A DNA stretch of 64,000 nucleotides from Thereva unica (GCA_949987705.1 OX465282.1:96088070-96152069), one strand, 5' to 3'; positions 44,160 through 55,168 are shown, counted from the stretch's first letter. The notes: generated by a model not told the origin, from the letters alone. Numbers and translations are program-made.

Positions 44160-44345
44160 ATACTCCATTTCTTCTCCTTCTTATTTGATCCGTTAGCTGA
44201 GCGGGACGTCGTCTGAGCGGGACGTCACCGCAACGGATATGCTGCTGTCGGTGCCATTCGTTTCCATTCTCGCCGGTTTTGGGCGACGTCCCGAGCCTCG
44301 GCAACTGATAATCGTTGATTCTTTAAGTCGCCCTCGATATTCGCC
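44160..44345 (-). pseudogene. RTE-like reverse transcriptase, extreme C-terminal fragment
   Basis: The minus strand reads DLKNQRLSVAEARDVAQNRR then EWKRMAPTAAYPLR and a stop, followed by a (AAG)n-rich tail near 44,165-44,185. The xAEARDxAQDRxxW pattern closes many RTE-like proteins. A short duplicate of GAGCGGGACGTC (44,199 and 44,215) lies in the 3' untranslated part. Confidence 0.6.
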
Positions 44346-44884
44346 AGCAGTGGAATTCCATAAGGATTTATAATTTAGGATTTAGAGCTTTCCTAAAAAA
44401 CAGAAGTTCTCTAACTTAGAGTGTATTGGTATTCTGTAAACGATTTAGAGTGGCGTACTAGATTTTTAGAAAAGATAGTACGTTTTCACATAACAATTAT
44501 TTATTAAATTCACAGAAGTCCTTATATGTGTAATTTAAATTTTTTAACATTTTTAATATTTCTTCGTTGCTTCTTTGTGTAAAGATAAATACTCCGTAAT
44601 ATGGTCTGACTCACTCCTTTTTATTCTCTTTGCCGGTCGAAGTGTTTTGTTAGGGATTTCCTCTTCTAAATACTCTATTTCACATAAGTCTTCGTCCTCC
44701 TCGGTTTAGAAACTCTGCGGAGTTGGCTGTTGAGCACCAAAAGCCTTTATTTTGAGTATTCCAGCTATCGCTGAACCTGCTTCTAGCAAAACGAACAGTG
44801 GCTGCTCCGTGTTGCTCAGCGTGATTATATTTAAAGTTTCTCCGCCAGGCTTGTTCCTTTTGATGTAATTTTTACGGTTTTTAC

Positions 44885-46028
44885 TAGAGATGCGCCGAAT
44901 ATGGGTTCGACCGAATACGAATATTCGGCCGAATATTCGGTCAAAAATGTACCGAACCGAACATTCGGCCGAATTATTCGGTTCATTTTTGCGCAGTTCA
45001 TATAGGTCGGCGAAGCGATCTGCGAATAGCACTATTCGCCCACCCCTTGAGCACTTCGCGCTAGCTCGGCTCGCTCACTAAATGCGCCGCTCTTTCTTTT
45101 ATTGCAATTTCTCGCGTGAGAATTATCGCAAAAAATAAGGGACTAATGCTAGAATTCCATAAACATTGAGGCCCTACGCACATGGGTCGACGGATTTGCA
45201 ATCCCAATTTCAAAGTGATTTCACAAAACTAATTTGCAACCAAAATGAAACCTTTGTCCACACACAAGCGCAACTGATTTTTCATCAATCGCTGTTTTGT
45301 GCGAAGATTTTCTTGAATAAACTTTGACACGTACAGTACAAATGCAACCACGCAACTAAAACTGGTGACATTTCCAAGCGTACATGCGTTGCATTCAACA
45401 ATATAGAAGCGTGTGTATTCAAATGCGACTTGACGGAATATTCCATGAATGGAATGCATGCAACGCAAATGTCGGTGGTTTACTTTCAACTTTTTATATT
45501 TTGCCGCATTCGACATATCACACACAATCATACACTCCTTACTTAGATGTCGGGACGGAATGTAACTAAGAAATTAAGTGTTGGTGGAAACTCGCCGCAT
45601 ATCATAGAACCGCTGTGTGCAACGCAAGTACGCAAGTACAAGCTTGATATTGCTTCAGACCGACAAGAACAGTCGTACGCAAGCATTTGCAAACTAGTTT
45701 CAAATCGGCCTCGTTTCTGTCAACTCGTGTGTGGATCCTCATATTTTTTAATTTTTGATTTTGTGAATAAATATGGTTACACAAAGAAGTGTTTGTTTCA
45801 TTTACAAATACTGCCTATGTACGGTTTCAGAATAAAGCCTCTTTAACAAGTTACACATGTTAAAGAGGCTTTATTCTGAAACCGTACATAGGCAATATAA
45901 AATAATACTATTTAAATATTCGGCAATTATTCGGCAAACTAACCGAACATTCGGCCGAATACGAACATTAAAAAACACGCCGAATATACCGAATACGAAT
46001 ATTCGGCCGAACATTTGGCGCATCTCTA
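44885..46028. mobile_element. hAT-type non-autonomous element with CCGAATATTCGG arrays
   Basis: The ends TAGAGATGCGCCGAATA and the inverse (..TTTGGCGCATCTCTA) are flanked by GTTTTTAC (44,877-44,884) and GTTTCTAC (46,029-46,036), an 8-bp duplication with one difference. Both flanks are arrays of palindromic ATTCGGCCGAAT units. The central part (about 45,120-45,800) has no recognisable protein; frames read through the arrays are artefacts. A perfect hairpin lies at 45,812-45,894. Confidence 0.75.
45812..45894. repeat. Perfect 37-bp stem hairpin
   Basis: TGCCTATGTACGGTTTCAGA through TTTAACA (45,812-45,848) is exactly inverted at 45,858-45,894 with a 9-nt loop AGTTACACA. Perfect arms suggest recent origin or conservation by conversion. 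It lies in the right half of the 44.9-46.0-kb hAT-type element. Confidence 0.85.
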
Positions 46029-46839
46029 GTTTCTACTCTGCCCGTATTCTTTAAATCATACCATACCTAAAACTAGTTGGAATGTGGGTTTGACCCTTTC
46101 GGTCTGCACGATCAACTTCCCAGTATGATAAATGTTGAATATTATGAATGGATATTTTAATAATAAGTGAACAATATTACAACAAACTGTAAGAAAAATC
46201 ACACCTGATTTATACAGCTGGTACTTTAAACTACCCCTATAGCCTATAGCAAAAATTTTGTAACATGCCTTGATCGGCACTTAAGAGAAGTCGACACCAT
46301 TTTTAGCTTAAGCGATATCGTGCAAGTATAATAATCACGTAAGTAATTGAAACAAAAAAAAACGGTTCAACCGAATTTTATAAAAATGTTTTTAGATCAT
46401 ACTTTCGTTAATACATTCCGAATGGCATCTCGACAATGTTGATATCGTTTTTGGTTCCCGCGATATCTTACATTTAAAAAAATCACGTACATCCTTTAAA
46501 CTAAAAAACCACTTGACCGAAATTTTTGAAAGTCTTTTCAGGTTGTATTTTCGTTAATACGCGTCGATCGGCACCTCAACGAAGTCGGCATCATATTAGG
46601 TTCGCACGATATCGTTCAGGTACAAAAATCACGTATGCGTTGTTTAAACAAAAAAACGGCTCGACTGAATTTTATGAAACTGTTTTCAGATCATATTTCC
46701 TTTCATACGCTTCGAACGACACCTCAACGAAGTCAATATCTTTTGTGGTTCGCGCGATATCGTGCAGGAAAAAATGACCATATACGTACGCCCACACACA
46801 TATACTTCTTCTCAAATTTTTACTTAAAATGCTATTGAG

Positions 46840-48731
46840 CAGTGGCGTAGCGGGGGGGTGCCGAGGGGGCCATTGCCCCGGGCGGCGTAGATGTTGGGGG
46901 CGGCGGCCAAACTGGATCGAGCTAGAGATGCTGCTGGTAACATCAGGCCCTAACCATTGCCACATCCAGCACGATGTCCTGGCTGATGGTGTCTATAGGC
47001 CAAACCTAAATGGGAAGGGATGTGAAGTCATGTGAAGTTAGGTACCATTCCATATAAATTTATGAGAGCAAGGACGGCGCTTTCATAAGTGAAAATGGTG
47101 CACTTGCACCGGGCGCAATTTCAGAAATTAAGATTTAAAAAAAATTGAAAAAGTGATCTAATTGTCATATATTACACGAAATGCACCTTCTGTGCGTTTT
47201 ACCATTGCCTTCTGCAAGGTGTGGCCAATGCAACTTCATTTAGTTCGCCTGATTTTGTCGTCTTTCCTTTCTTGGCTGGCACGGTGCCATAGGTCATGAT
47301 TTGTAATTCAAATAAGTCGTACTATTATAGATCACTACTTCGGCGAGAAACACCTAGATCGCCTCTGTTCTGAAGTTTTTGAAAGCGGCTTCTATGTCCA
47401 GTAAGGCTGTTAAGTGGACTGCTTTGTTATGCAAGACTCTACCGTAGAAACCAATATATGCAGTGCAGTGACCATCTATTATCCTTCGAAATATAAAGGA
47501 TTGGAGAACGACTTCGTTATGGAGATTCCAGTTTGTAGCATTATTAGTGCTGGAAATAGTTAAGGAACTGCAGCTTACAATGAAAATCATCGGAGAGCAT
47601 TAATCAGCATTAGCGGGAGAGTTTTGTGAATTTAAAGCGTAAGTAAACTCAGCACAAAAGCAAGATCGCGAAGCAAATCCTGATTGGACAAAGGCAAGGG
47701 CGCGCTTTCATAGGTGCAACTGGTATATTTGTACTGGGCGCAATTGGACAGGGCGCAATTTCAAAAAAGTGAAAGAATAATTCCGTGCCTTCATTTAAAA
47801 TGAGTGTTTGTGTCTTCTTTCATTTTCCTTTACTGCCATCAAAAAATGAACAAAAATGAAGGGGGGGCAATATGTATATGGGCGCAATATGTATATGCAC
47901 CGGGCGCAAAAAAGCCAAACGCCGGCTTATTATGAGAGTGACCAATATGGATGGTAGTAAGTGGATGTTACATCTACTTCAGTGGAAGTTACGTCTACTT
48001 TACTTCTGCGTTACTTTTCATTTAAGTTTGGTCTTATTTCTGGACTATAAAGTTGATGCATCAAAATTATCCAACCAAACTCCCCTATTTGACGGATTAT
48101 CAAAAAAGCGTACGCCTGTGATGGAAGACAACCCCTTTTCTCTCTGGGTTTGTTAAAGTTTATAATTCAGCCCAACCTTGAAGCACGGATATAGCCTGCG
48201 CCAAAACAAATGGAAATCTCAAAATCGATTTTTTGATGCGCAGTGAAAGCCTCAAATCTTCTCCACGAAAGTAGCTTCGAAAAGAAAAGTGCACCTCGTC
48301 ATTCCGTTCGTTTAAAACCCCAAATCACCCGCTCATTTATATTTTCAATCAAAAATTCAATCCGTCTCACTACGACTCTTGTCCTGGTCAGATGCTATGG
48401 TGGAGTGTTGTTCCCGGTAAACGAGTTTCAAAAGGGAAATTAAAATGCATATGCGCTTGAGTTTTATCCATACACGGAATGTTAATGTATGTGGGAGTTG
48501 TCATTGATTCGCCTGCGCGTAAAATTCCCATTTATTTTGGCGCGCACTATACCGAACATTCATTAGTTACATATGATTCATTGCGTTTACATGATGCCTT
48601 GAATTCTTGGATTGAAAATTACTTGAAATTCAAGTTGGGTTTTGATTCATTGATTAAAGGAATCAATTCGAAATAGGGGGCAGCAAATTTATGGTTCGCC
48701 CCGGGTGGCACAAATCCACGCTACGCCACTG
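46840..48731. mobile_element. hAT-type element, perfect 8-bp duplication
   Basis: The ends CAGTGGCGTAGCG and CGCTACGCCACTG are flanked by CTATTGAG at 46,832-46,839 and 48,732-48,739, exact 8-bp duplications. It has GC-rich subterminal blocks (GGCCATTGCCCCGGGCGG and CGCCCCGGGTGGCAC). Three internal GGGCGCAA blocks (about 47,110, 47,736 and 47,880-47,905) hint at further nested non-autonomous copies. No hAT transposase is recognisable. Confidence 0.9.
47354..47445 (-). pseudogene. Small non-LTR RT remnant within the hAT element
   Basis: The minus strand reads GRVLHNKAVHLTALLDIEAA followed by FKNFRTEAI. This resembles motif A of jockey/BS-type RT (family LDIEGAFDNTSFxAI). Very short; it may be an old insertion caught inside the hAT element. 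Confidence 0.45.
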
Positions 48732-48814
48732 CTATTGAGGCCTCGAAAAATGAAAACGAGGTTTCGATTTTCGGACCGATTACAATAACTTCCCTATACT
48801 AGGAAGTTAATAAT

Positions 48815-49150
48815 AAACGAAAATTTTAAAAATTAGTTGCAATTTGCATTTGAAAAGTTGCCATAATTCCTTCGACAGCGTTTTTCCATCGCTTGTATTC
48901 AAACGATTCTTTGTCAATTCCGGGTGATTTTCCACAAACTCAATTAAAATTTGAAACTGGTTGCTTTCACTTCCCTCACTTTTGGTTGTTTTCTTTTCCC
49001 TTAAAAAAAATAAAACTATTATTTGTATTTGCATATATTATTATAGTAGAACGATATGCGGTTTCCTCAATTTGCTAAATGGTACCCTGATACGGGTCAC
49101 TCATATTTTTTTCGCCTTGATTGATAATTTTAAATTCGTAACATTTAATT
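48815..49150. other. Unassigned stretch
   Basis: AT-rich between the CGATATCG-family copy and the foldback. No gene seen. Confidence 0.35.
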
Positions 49151-49154
49151 AACA

Positions 49155-49565
49155 GTGAAGTAAAAAAAAAATTTAAAAACCGACTTCAGAAAAAAAAAAC
49201 CGCACCAAATGCACAAAAAAGGATGAAATAATTGTTTGTAATTCTTAACAACATTAATCCAATCCGAATGGATCTAGAAGGAAGAATCACGGTTCTGGAT
49301 CTAGAAGGAAGAAAGACGGTGCTAACACCTGTGGGTGATGTATTAAGGGCATAAGCCTAACAAAGATACGAAAACAATTCCCGAAGCAAGAGTTAGTGCA
49401 ATCAAAGTCAACTACTACCTGGCACCGTCTTCAAAAGTGATTCTTCTTTCTAGATCCATTCTGATTGGATTAATGTTGTTAAGAATTACAAACAATTATT
49501 TCATCCTTTTTTGTGCATTTGGTGCGGTTTTTTTCTGAAGTCGGTTTTTAAATTTTTTTTTATTT
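49155..49565. mobile_element. Foldback element with about 125-bp inverted arms
   Basis: The left arm (AAATTTAAAAACCGACTTCA, then CCGCACCAAATGCACAAAAA and CTTAACAACATTAATCCAAT) is mirrored on the right from about 49,440 to 49,555 with few differences. The arms enclose about 150 bp including AGAAGGAAGAAAGACGGTG. The ends carry AACCGACTTC, also seen (as GAAGTCxGTT) at the end of the long repeat at 2,740 and 51,215. The target duplication is not resolved because of flanking A/T runs. Confidence 0.75.
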
Positions 49566-49617
49566 CGTACTTTTTAGTCCATTCATTTTTTTCGGGGGCA
49601 ATATAAAAAAATTATTA

Positions 49618-49907
49618 AGGTAGGTCTACACGGCACAAATAGATCGTTGCGTGTGAACTCAACTGTTCGGCTTACAGAATCTAAAAGGTTTGGATTGTAC
49701 CAAATATGTCTCGGTGATGTTCCTCCACTTGCTCCTCCGACCTTATCACAATCAATGTAACATAATATAACGCGTAGATAAGTATAAATATAATGCGCAA
49801 TAACTAATGGAGGTAATTTTCACTCGTCATTTGCACTCAGTTTATTTACACAATTCGACTTGCGCCAGACAATTTAAAAAACTAAATCGTTGCGTATGAA
49901 CCTACCT
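49618..49907. mobile_element. MITE with AGGTAGGT ends, TTA duplication
   Basis: AGGTAGGTCTACACGG at 49,618 and the inverse of AGGTAGGTTCATACGCAACG ending at 49,907 are imperfect inverted repeats flanked by TTA (49,615-49,617; 49,908-49,910). It has no coding content. It lies just upstream of repeat copy 2. Confidence 0.55.
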
Positions 49908-49953
49908 TTACGATAAGTATGACAAGCTGCCGTAGTATCGTTTAACCGACGAT

Positions 49954-51230
49954 GCAGCGTACGTATTGCGAGGAAGATTCTTCTTTTTAAATCCATTCGG
50001 AGAAGTATAACACGCCGCCGCGCCATCGAAAAAAATCTAAGCAGTAGCTAAATAAGTTTTACAGTAATGTATTTGAATATTTTCGGACGAATTTAAAAAA
50101 AAAAACTTATTTAATATGAAACAAAATTCTCCGGGGGAAATTAAAAGAAATATTTATTGTGAAGTCAATAGTTTACTGTACTATACATGTCATACACTTT
50201 CATTCGATACCCATAACAAAGACGTTGTAAAGAAAAAGTAAGCCGCCATTTTGTGTTGGCCGCCATTTTGGGGTTTGAATGACACCACATAGCGAAGTGT
50301 GTTCTACTTGTCACACCCTTCCCTTTGATACCCATTTCGGGGGTCGGGGAGCCCAATTGCAAAATTCGACTGCCATCTTGGAACCGACATCTTGATTTTT
50401 TTACAAAATGATCAGATTGTATTGTCATGCGAACTATGTGTAAAATTTGCAGTTGATCGGTTATATGGAAGTGGGTCAAAATCAAGTTCAACATTTGTTT
50501 ACAGTACACACACTTACAAATCAAGGAAATATAAGCTTTATTGTTATTGGTAGCGGGGAAATCAAATGTAAACAATAAAATTCTTTGATTCTTCACCCAC
50601 GTCATGGTATATTTCTTTATTCAATATAAACAATCGTTTTTGAGCTGCAAATCAAAACTATATGCCATAATTTCGTTATCATCGGTTTTTGTTCTGGAAG
50701 CAAATTTAGAGACGTATTCACGTCAAAAACTTGTTTCATATGAAACAAAATACCCCGAAGGAAATTTAAAAAAAAAATTATTATGACGAAAAGAAAGCAC
50801 CGCAAGCCGAATAATCGAACTCGCAGCCCCACAGAGCCCGCAGATGAGGGTACTTCTCCCTAGCCCTCTGCGCCATGGCAGATACTATCAGTGGTTGACT
50901 AATATGTTAATAAATCATTTCAGAAAGAAGAAAAAGAGAAAAAGAAAACAATTTGCCCGACCGAGGATCCAACGCGCGCTACGCGTTTGTTTGGTGCCTA
51001 TAAAATGTTTAGGTTGAACTAATTTTAACAGTTTTTTATGCCTAACTTCGAACTCCTTTATCAGAATTTCGAAAAAAATTTAACGGGACCACCGTGGGAA
51101 ACTCCCCATTCAAATGAACAAAAAAAAGCAAAAAAGTTATTGGATTACAAAGTTATGCGTGAACAGGACTACAAAATACCTACACGTCGAATTGAGTAAC
51201 CTCCTCTTTTTTTTAAGTCGGTTAAAAAGC
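49954..51230. repeat. Long interspersed repeat, copy 2
   Basis: Near-identical to 1-1011 plus 2,510-2,762. The interval corresponding to 1,012-2,509 of copy 1 is replaced here by about 25 bp (ACCGAGGATCCAACGCGCGC). That short bridge still contains a trace of the SINE head from copy 1. A tRNA-like segment lies at about 50,806-50,880 (minus). Confidence 0.85.
50806..50880 (-). repeat. tRNA-like SINE head (in repeat copy 2)
   Basis: The minus strand has a good A box, TGGCGCAGAGGGCTAGGG, and a B-box-like GAGTTCGATTA at tRNA spacing. It is a better preserved version of the segment at 842-908. Lack of proper stem pairing argues against a functional tRNA. Confidence 0.5.
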
Positions 51231-51341
51231 CAGAAATTGAAGAATAGGTATTGTTTGTATACAGCAAGATTATGGTTATATGTATCTTGCCTGGAACAAT
51301 AAAAACTTTACATTACAAATTATTTTTTACTTTGTCGTTCA

Positions 51342-52584
51342 TCTATATAAATATAATTGGAGTGTCTGTCTGTGATTTCAAAATAATTGTGTTTTTTTAA
51401 TATTATATGGTTATTTACATGATTTTAAAACGAAATCACGCATTTTTAAAATTTTTGTCTGGCTGTATGTCTGTATGTCAGTATGTCTGTATGTCAGTAT
51501 GTCTGTATGTCTGTGCTGACCACCGACATGGGTATCAAATTTACGGGAATGATAAGTATAATATAATTACCTATTTGGTGTCAACACAGACGGCGGATTA
51601 CTTTTTTATTTACATCACGATCGGTATGGGTATCAAATGAAAGGATATGACAAGTAGAATACTATTAGCTGGGTGGCGTAATTCCAAATTCAAAATGGCA
51701 GCCAACACAAAATGGCGGGCTACCTTTTTTTACAACGCTCTCGGTATGGGTACCAAATAAAAGTGTATGATGAGTAGAGTACAGTGCTGGGTGAGCTCAT
51801 TTTAAATATCGGTCACCACAAAATAACCGAAGACATATAATAAACTAAAAGGTAGAAAACTAAAAATATAGTTTAAAAAACTTAAAAATATGCTTTTGTT
51901 TAAAAATGAACTAAAAAGTAAAAAATTATTGTTCTGAGATTAATGAGATGGTGACAGTGAGCGGCTGGATGTTGTTTGAAAGTTCGTAATAGACGAGGAA
52001 ATTTTGATGAGCAACATTTATGACGATTTCGAAAATATCAACTCAACTAAATCGACTCAACTCAGTAATGCCACACACATTGTAACACTTACAAGCGAAA
52101 CATCTAACATCGTTTATAAACAAGCGTCACAGTGGACTGTTAAACAGTGCCGTGCGGGCGGTATGATCGGAACCGACGAAACACGAAAACGGGAAGCAGC
52201 AACTGTCCTTTTTAGGATCAAATCAGTAGTATCGTCTTAAAATGTTAGCAATCTTCGTCTCAAGCCATGTTCGCCATGGGGCAAGTTCAGGGTGCCAACT
52301 ATCTGAGAACGTCAAAATCTACGCGCACAAGACATATTCTGAATAAAATTGGCTAGGTATGTGTTGTGCACGTAGTATAAAAGTTTTCCGATGATTAACC
52401 TCCAATTTTACTAAAAGTTGTAGGTAACATATTTTTATAGTCAACTCTAAAGTTTTTTATATATCCAAAATCAGGTCTTGCAGATTTTGTTCTTTTTTTC
52501 ATTATACCCTCTTCTTATTTCGGACTATGCACACATAATTTTGTTTTATTAAAAGGCGTTGCGACGCACGCGGGTTTTTGCTAG
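51342..52584 (+). mobile_element. Non-autonomous Helitron with both termini
   Basis: It begins TCTATATAAATATAATTGGA, then GTGTCTGTCTGTGATTTC. It ends with a short hairpin (GCGT-TGCG-ACGC) and CGGGTTTTTGCTAG at 52,584. It is flanked by A and T, as Helitrons insert between A and T. There is no inverted terminal repeat and no duplication. The interior has a TATGTCTG microsatellite (about 51,468-51,515) and the GCCAACACAAAATGGCGGG block, but no Rep or helicase domain. It is the best preserved Helitron here and the reference for the partial ones. Confidence 0.85.
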
Positions 52585-53458
52585 TTTTAAAATAAAATCG
52601 TATTTTTTTAGGTTTTTTAAACTATATTTTTTCTTTTCTACTTTTTAGTCTATTATATGTCTTCCGCCATTTTGTAGGGATCGCCATATTAGATATAAAA
52701 TGACATTTGATACCTATATTTAGGCCATTGTTAAAAAGGGTAAACCGCTATTTTGTGTTGGCCACCATTTTGAATTTGGAAAGACGACATATAGCTAATT
52801 GTATTCTACTTGTCATACTCTTTTATTGGATACCGACGTTGGGGATCGGGGGTCACAATTGCAAAACTTGCCATCTTGATTTTTTTACAAAATGGTCAGC
52901 TTGCATTACACTGTAGGACAAATGACAAACTATTTTTCTCACATGGAAAAAAATTTGATATTCATCGAGATCTGAATTTTTGGAACGCGATTGTTTTGGT
53001 CGTTTGTAATTATCAAATTTTTTTCAAAAGTTATTAACTTTTGAATGTTATGTTAAATGCAAACAATATGAAAACAAATAATTTTGTTTTTGGCAAATAT
53101 TTTATTTTAATACAACAGAAAATGTATACAAAAGTAGGTACTATATTATGTTATAAATATAAAACGTTTTTGTTTTGAACATTTTTTATTCAATTCTACG
53201 TAAAATTTCTGATCCGACCATATTAAAAAAACCCAGATTGAGTAAAAAAAAGTTCTAACATTCAAAAGTTAATAACTTTTGAAAATAAGTTGATAATTAC
53301 AAACGACCAAAACAGTCGTGTTCCAAAAATTCAGATCTCAATGAATATAATTTTTTTTCCATGTGAGAAAATTCGTGTTTCATAGAGTTATCACGCGAAC
53401 TTATGTGCAAAATTGGAAAGTGATCGGTTATATGAAAGTGGGTCAAAATCAAGTAGAA
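52585..53458. repeat. Helitron-like repeat interrupted by a foldback
   Basis: The block GCCATTTTGTAGGGATCGCC, the 'gataccgacg' line and GTGATCGGTTATATGAAAGT resemble the long repeat at 1 kb and 50 kb in order. The foldback at about 52,911-53,383 interrupts it between TTGCATTA and TTATCACGCGAAC. The first 100 bp are inverted relative to 51,825-51,905. Confidence 0.6.
52911..53383. mobile_element. Foldback element with long inverted arms
   Basis: TTTCTCACATGG at about 52,935, then CGAGATCTGAATTTTTGGAA, GTTTTGGTCGTTTGTAATTA and AAAAGTTATTAACTTTTGAA are mirrored from 53,256 to 53,371. The arms are about 110 bp, with about 200 bp of AT-rich core. TTA occurs at both outer junctions (about 52,908-52,910 and 53,384-53,386), a possible 3-bp duplication; the exact outer limits are uncertain. 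Confidence 0.65.
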
Positions 53459-54638
53459 CTAGTTGGGGTGTGGGTTTGACCCCTTCGGTCCACACGATTA
53501 ACTTCCCAGTATGATGAACGAAGATGGAATAAACTGACTTCTTACAAAATAGTTATACGTTTAGCACTAGTGGAAAATTGGCTAGTATCAGAACTGATGA
53601 CAAAGCAATCCCGAGAGAAGCTAGTTCAAATAACTATAATATAGTAGAAAATGCACAAGATTTTTCTAGAGAATTTGTTTTTCCTGAACGTTAACAAACA
53701 AACATTTCCTCCGTATTTCGATCGCTCGCTGCACTAAAGCGGGTGTTCAAATTCGTATTGAGCGTGCTGAAGCGTCGTTGACAAACTGAGAAACGAATGA
53801 CTTCATTTGGAAATTCCAAAGCTTCCCGGAGATATTAGCAAAACTGTAACTATTAAGTACTTGTCAGACTTGACCAAAAAGAACAAATTTTGCGGTAACT
53901 ACTGGAAATCCCGGGATGAACCGAAATTTCCTGAAACTGTATCACGCGTAGAAAACAATTCCCCGTCAAAAAGTGCTGATCCAAGGTTTGAAAAATTCGC
54001 GCTGTTTCTAAAGGGTAACGAAATTTTTGCACGATTTTGAAAGATTGTCGGATTTTGACAAGTGATGTTTTGTTGGAAGGCTATCGCTGTGCCGAACCCA
54101 AAAAAGATCACTTCGTTTAGAACGGGTCTCATTCCATCGAGTTTATTAGATATTAGCAAAACTTGTCAATTTAAGGTCTTTCTGACAATTAGCCGAAGTT
54201 TTTCTATTTAAACAAAAAAGGCCCGACCGAATATGTATTATGAAATTTTTTTCAGAGCATTTCTTCGTTAATATTCTTTTTTCGGCACCTCAATGAACTC
54301 GATATAGTTTTTAGTTCGCGCGGTATCGTGCAGGTATAAAAATCATAAACGTTGTTTAAACAAAAAAAACGGTTCGACCGAATTTTATGAAAATCTTTTC
54401 AGATCATATTTCGGTTAATACGCTTCGAACGACACCTCAACGAATTCGATATCTTTTTTGGTTAGCGTGATATCGTGCAGGAAAAAATGACCACATACGT
54501 ACGCGCACACACACACATACTTCCTCCAAAATTTTTGGCTTAAAATGCTCCTGGGACCTTGAAAGATGAAAATACGTTGAAATTTTCGATTTAGATTTTC
54601 GGACCGATTACAATAACTTCCTATACTGGGAAGTTAAA
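53459..54638 (+). repeat. CGATATCG-family repeat, copy at 53.5 kb
   Basis: The 5' block AGTTGGGGTGTGGGTTTGAC with ACTTCCCAGTATGATGAA and the 3' block GACCGATTACAATAACTTCC with ATACTGGGAAGTTAAA delimit an apparently complete copy of about 1.2 kb. It has two units headed by GCGCGGTATCGTGCAGG (about 54,317) and GTGATATCGTGCAGG (about 54,466). A CA microsatellite precedes the end, as in the other copies. A frame at 53,807-54,040 (and its reverse) shows no family features. Confidence 0.75.
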
Positions 54639-54702
54639 AAGAATACTAATACTTACATCGAATACTACACAAAATGGACATTTTCTACCTCTACCAACCG
54701 CC

Positions 54703-55168
54703 GTTTTTTTTTTTATGTGAAAGACTAGAGTTACAGGAAACGCCCTTTATACTGTGTCGACAACCTATTTTCTTCATATAGAGTGCAATGTCTAACAGCA
54801 GCTCTAGTCGGGGAGGAAGGAACCGCCACAACCTTCCCGCGATATTTTCAGTCCACCTACTCCCAACCATTACTATCGCGACTCTGTCATCGGGGCATCG
54901 AGAAACAACTCACTGGAGTGTTATGCCTCCTGAAACGAGTTGAATCTCTTCAACCAACCGATGACATGCGCTTTTTGGTGGAGTGGGGAAGGGCTAAGGA
55001 AGGCTATGACAGGAGGGATCAGGAATGTAAAGAGGGAAGAAGAAAGAAGGAAAGTTATGTGAGTGGGAAAGTAGAATAGGCGAAGGACCGTGGGGCTGGC
55101 CGGGATTCGAACCCGGGACCTCTGGGATAGTAGCCAGGCGCCTTACTCCCTAGGCTACCGAGGCCCAA
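54703..55168 (-). repeat. tRNA-derived SINE, full length
   Basis: Read on the minus strand, the head at 55,168 has A box TAGCCTAGGGAGTAAGG and B box GGTTCGAATCC within a perfect 5-bp T-arm stem (CCGGG/CCCGG). It is followed by a unique body and a poly(A) tail at about 54,703-54,715. A second, 5'-truncated copy lies at 59,284-59,548 on the plus strand with its own A tail, and a fragment lies at 38,740-38,868. The copies show that this is a dispersed SINE family, not a tRNA gene. Confidence 0.8.

Larger units (their letters stand above)
46065..48811 (+). repeat. CGATATCG-family repeat, copy at 46 kb (interrupted)
   Basis: It starts at the family's 5' block ACTAGTTGGAATGTGGGTTT, followed by GACCCTTTCGGTC and CAACTTCCCAGTATGAT. 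It has at least four units headed by versions of CGATATCGTGCAGG (about 46,313, 46,462, 46,608 and 46,755; spacing about 147 bp) and closes with GACCGATTACAATAACTTCC and ACTAGGAAGTTAAT at about 48,811. A 1.9-kb hAT element is inserted at 46,840-48,731. Confidence 0.8.

Noticed and set aside
44890..46054. Small ORFs reading through ATTCGGCCGAAT arrays as proteins
   Set aside because: Translations such as RPNTNIRPNIRSK come from a palindromic DNA repeat read in any frame; no family features.
53807..54159. Overlapping frames on both strands as a small gene
   Set aside because: Both lie within a copy of the CGATATCG repeat family, and the other copies do not preserve either frame.
54783..55079. 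98-codon plus frame as a gene
   Set aside because: Entirely within the reverse strand of a tRNA-derived SINE; the other SINE copies do not keep it open.
55081..55168. Genuine tRNA gene
   Set aside because: Good A and B boxes and T arm, but attached to a SINE body with poly(A) tail and present in further dispersed copies. The anticodon stem pairs poorly.
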